Made by a program: the position numbers and the translations under genes. From Pseudolabrys sp. (GTDB lineage: Bacteria > Pseudomonadota > Alphaproteobacteria > Rhizobiales > Xanthobacteraceae), in the NCBI GenBank assembly GCA_029945495.1, contig JAQSCR010000337.1, positions 1 to 30,908 of the forward strand: 30,908 nucleotides of DNA, read 5' to 3'. Below are positions 30,362 through 30,908 of the stretch, piece after piece (positions within the stretch are counted from its first letter, which is position 1; each line of letters opens with the position of its first letter). Under the pieces are notes generated by a model. That model did no database searches and was not told where the DNA came from. It worked only from the letters and a program-made list of their open reading frames with translations.

Positions 30362-30908
30362 TCACCCGCTAACGCCGCGAGCCACTGCCGCCGAGATGCC
30401 GGAAGCCAATTTATGCTCGATCAGCGGAAGCCGATCGGCGCCGAAAAACGGTTCGCCGTCGATCACGATAAACGGCACGCCCCACACGCCGCGCTCGACC
30501 GCCAATGCAACGCTCGACTGCAATGCAGTCTTGGCCCCGATATCCGAGCACGCCGAACGCGCCACCTCCTCGCTTTCACCAGTCACCTGCATCATGACAG
30601 CGGCGACTGCGGCCGCGACGCTGATATCAATATCGTCGACGAAATAGGCTTCGAAAAAACGCTTCGCGAACGGCACCGCCAGTGCAGGAGCATTGAGCTG
30701 CAGCCAGCAGAACGCGCGAGCCGGCAGATGCGACGACGCCGGGAAACGGCTGGGCAGCCTGAACGGCAAGCCATAGAAGCGTGCGCAACGTTCGGTGTCG
30801 CGGTGTAAATAGGATTCTTTCAGCGGGTGTTCGAACGGCGGCGGCAATCCTTGCGCCTTGAGCACGGCCCAGAGCAACACCGGCTGCCAGACGACATTAC
30901 GTCCGTGG
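30362..30908 (-). CDS. 2-hydroxychromene-2-carboxylate isomerase / DsbA-family protein (partial, 5' end outside window)
   Basis: The reading frame stays open to the window edge, so the N-terminus, with the family's active-site Ser or Cys, is missing; at least 181 residues are visible. Family features are GRNVVWQPVLLWAVLKAQG (strand and helix after the thioredoxin beta-alpha unit), RCARFYGLPFRLPSRFP, and the C-terminal RGVWGVPFIVIDGEPFFGADRLPLIE with its cis-proline (VP) loop. HCCA isomerases are glutathione-dependent kappa-class-like enzymes of naphthalene-type aromatic degradation, but most genomic relatives have unknown substrates. It converges on ilvE with a three-base gap. An internal GTG at 30880 is not the real start. 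Confidence 0.88.
   Translation of the reverse strand, partial: HGRNVVWQPVLLWAVLKAQGLPPPFEHPLKESYLHRDTERCARFYGLPFRLPSRFPASSHLPARAFCWLQLNAPALAVPFAKRFFEAYFVDDIDISVAAAVAAVMMQVTGESEEVARSACSDIGAKTALQSSVALAVERGVWGVPFIVIDGEPFFGADRLPLIEHKLASGISAAVARGVSG

Overview
The window looks like a chromosomal segment from a GC-rich alphaproteobacterium, most likely of the Hyphomicrobiales (Bradyrhizobium / Xanthobacteraceae type). This rests on GC-rich codon use throughout, the mix of gene families (several solute-binding-protein uptake systems, an acyl-CoA synthetase/GNAT fusion, a class I PHA synthase, a DUF4142 gene next to an ECF sigma gene) and a cloverleaf-like palindromic repeat of the kind common in such genomes. 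No rRNA, tRNA, phage, insertion sequence or CRISPR was seen. The genus is inference.

Layout. 1-1397 (minus): a thiolase-fold protein with a DUF35 zinc-ribbon/OB-fold partner cut by the window edge. 1538-6092 (plus): a branched-chain-amino-acid-type ABC importer in the order receptor, LivG, LivF, LivH, LivM. 6334-14369 (plus): a seven-gene unit of gamma-glutamyltransferase-like enzyme, DUF1028 protein, two peptide-transporter ATPases, peptide-binding protein and two permeases. 14439-16062 (minus): ECF sigma factor, DUF4142 protein and cupredoxin, with two closely matching ECF-type promoters. 16413-22075: a catabolic cluster with a Gfo/Idh/MocA oxidoreductase (plus), an amidohydrolase and a Ldh_2-family dehydrogenase (minus), and a Tat-exported TctC receptor with an enolase-superfamily enzyme (plus). 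The amidohydrolase and TctC genes diverge from a region holding two identical-spacing inverted repeats. 22085-24757 (minus): a Pat-like acyl-CoA synthetase/GNAT fusion. 24913-30358 (plus): PHA synthase behind a possible FNR/FixK box, a P3A-type proton ATPase and a branched-chain aminotransferase. 30362-30908 (minus): a 2-hydroxychromene-2-carboxylate isomerase/DsbA-like protein cut by the window edge.

How the genes fit together. Most of the window is nutrient capture (three different high-affinity binding-protein systems) coupled to intracellular catabolism, with carbon storage and pH or energy homeostasis at the right end. All three binding-protein genes are followed by a strong intercistronic hairpin without a U-tract, before the next gene of the unit. 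That arrangement would let the receptor be expressed above its downstream partners. The best candidate for an undescribed system is the ECF sigma circuit at 14.4-16.1 kb, where the sequence shows two near-identical promoter elements, one before the sigma gene and one before its two exported neighbours, and no adjacent anti-sigma gene.
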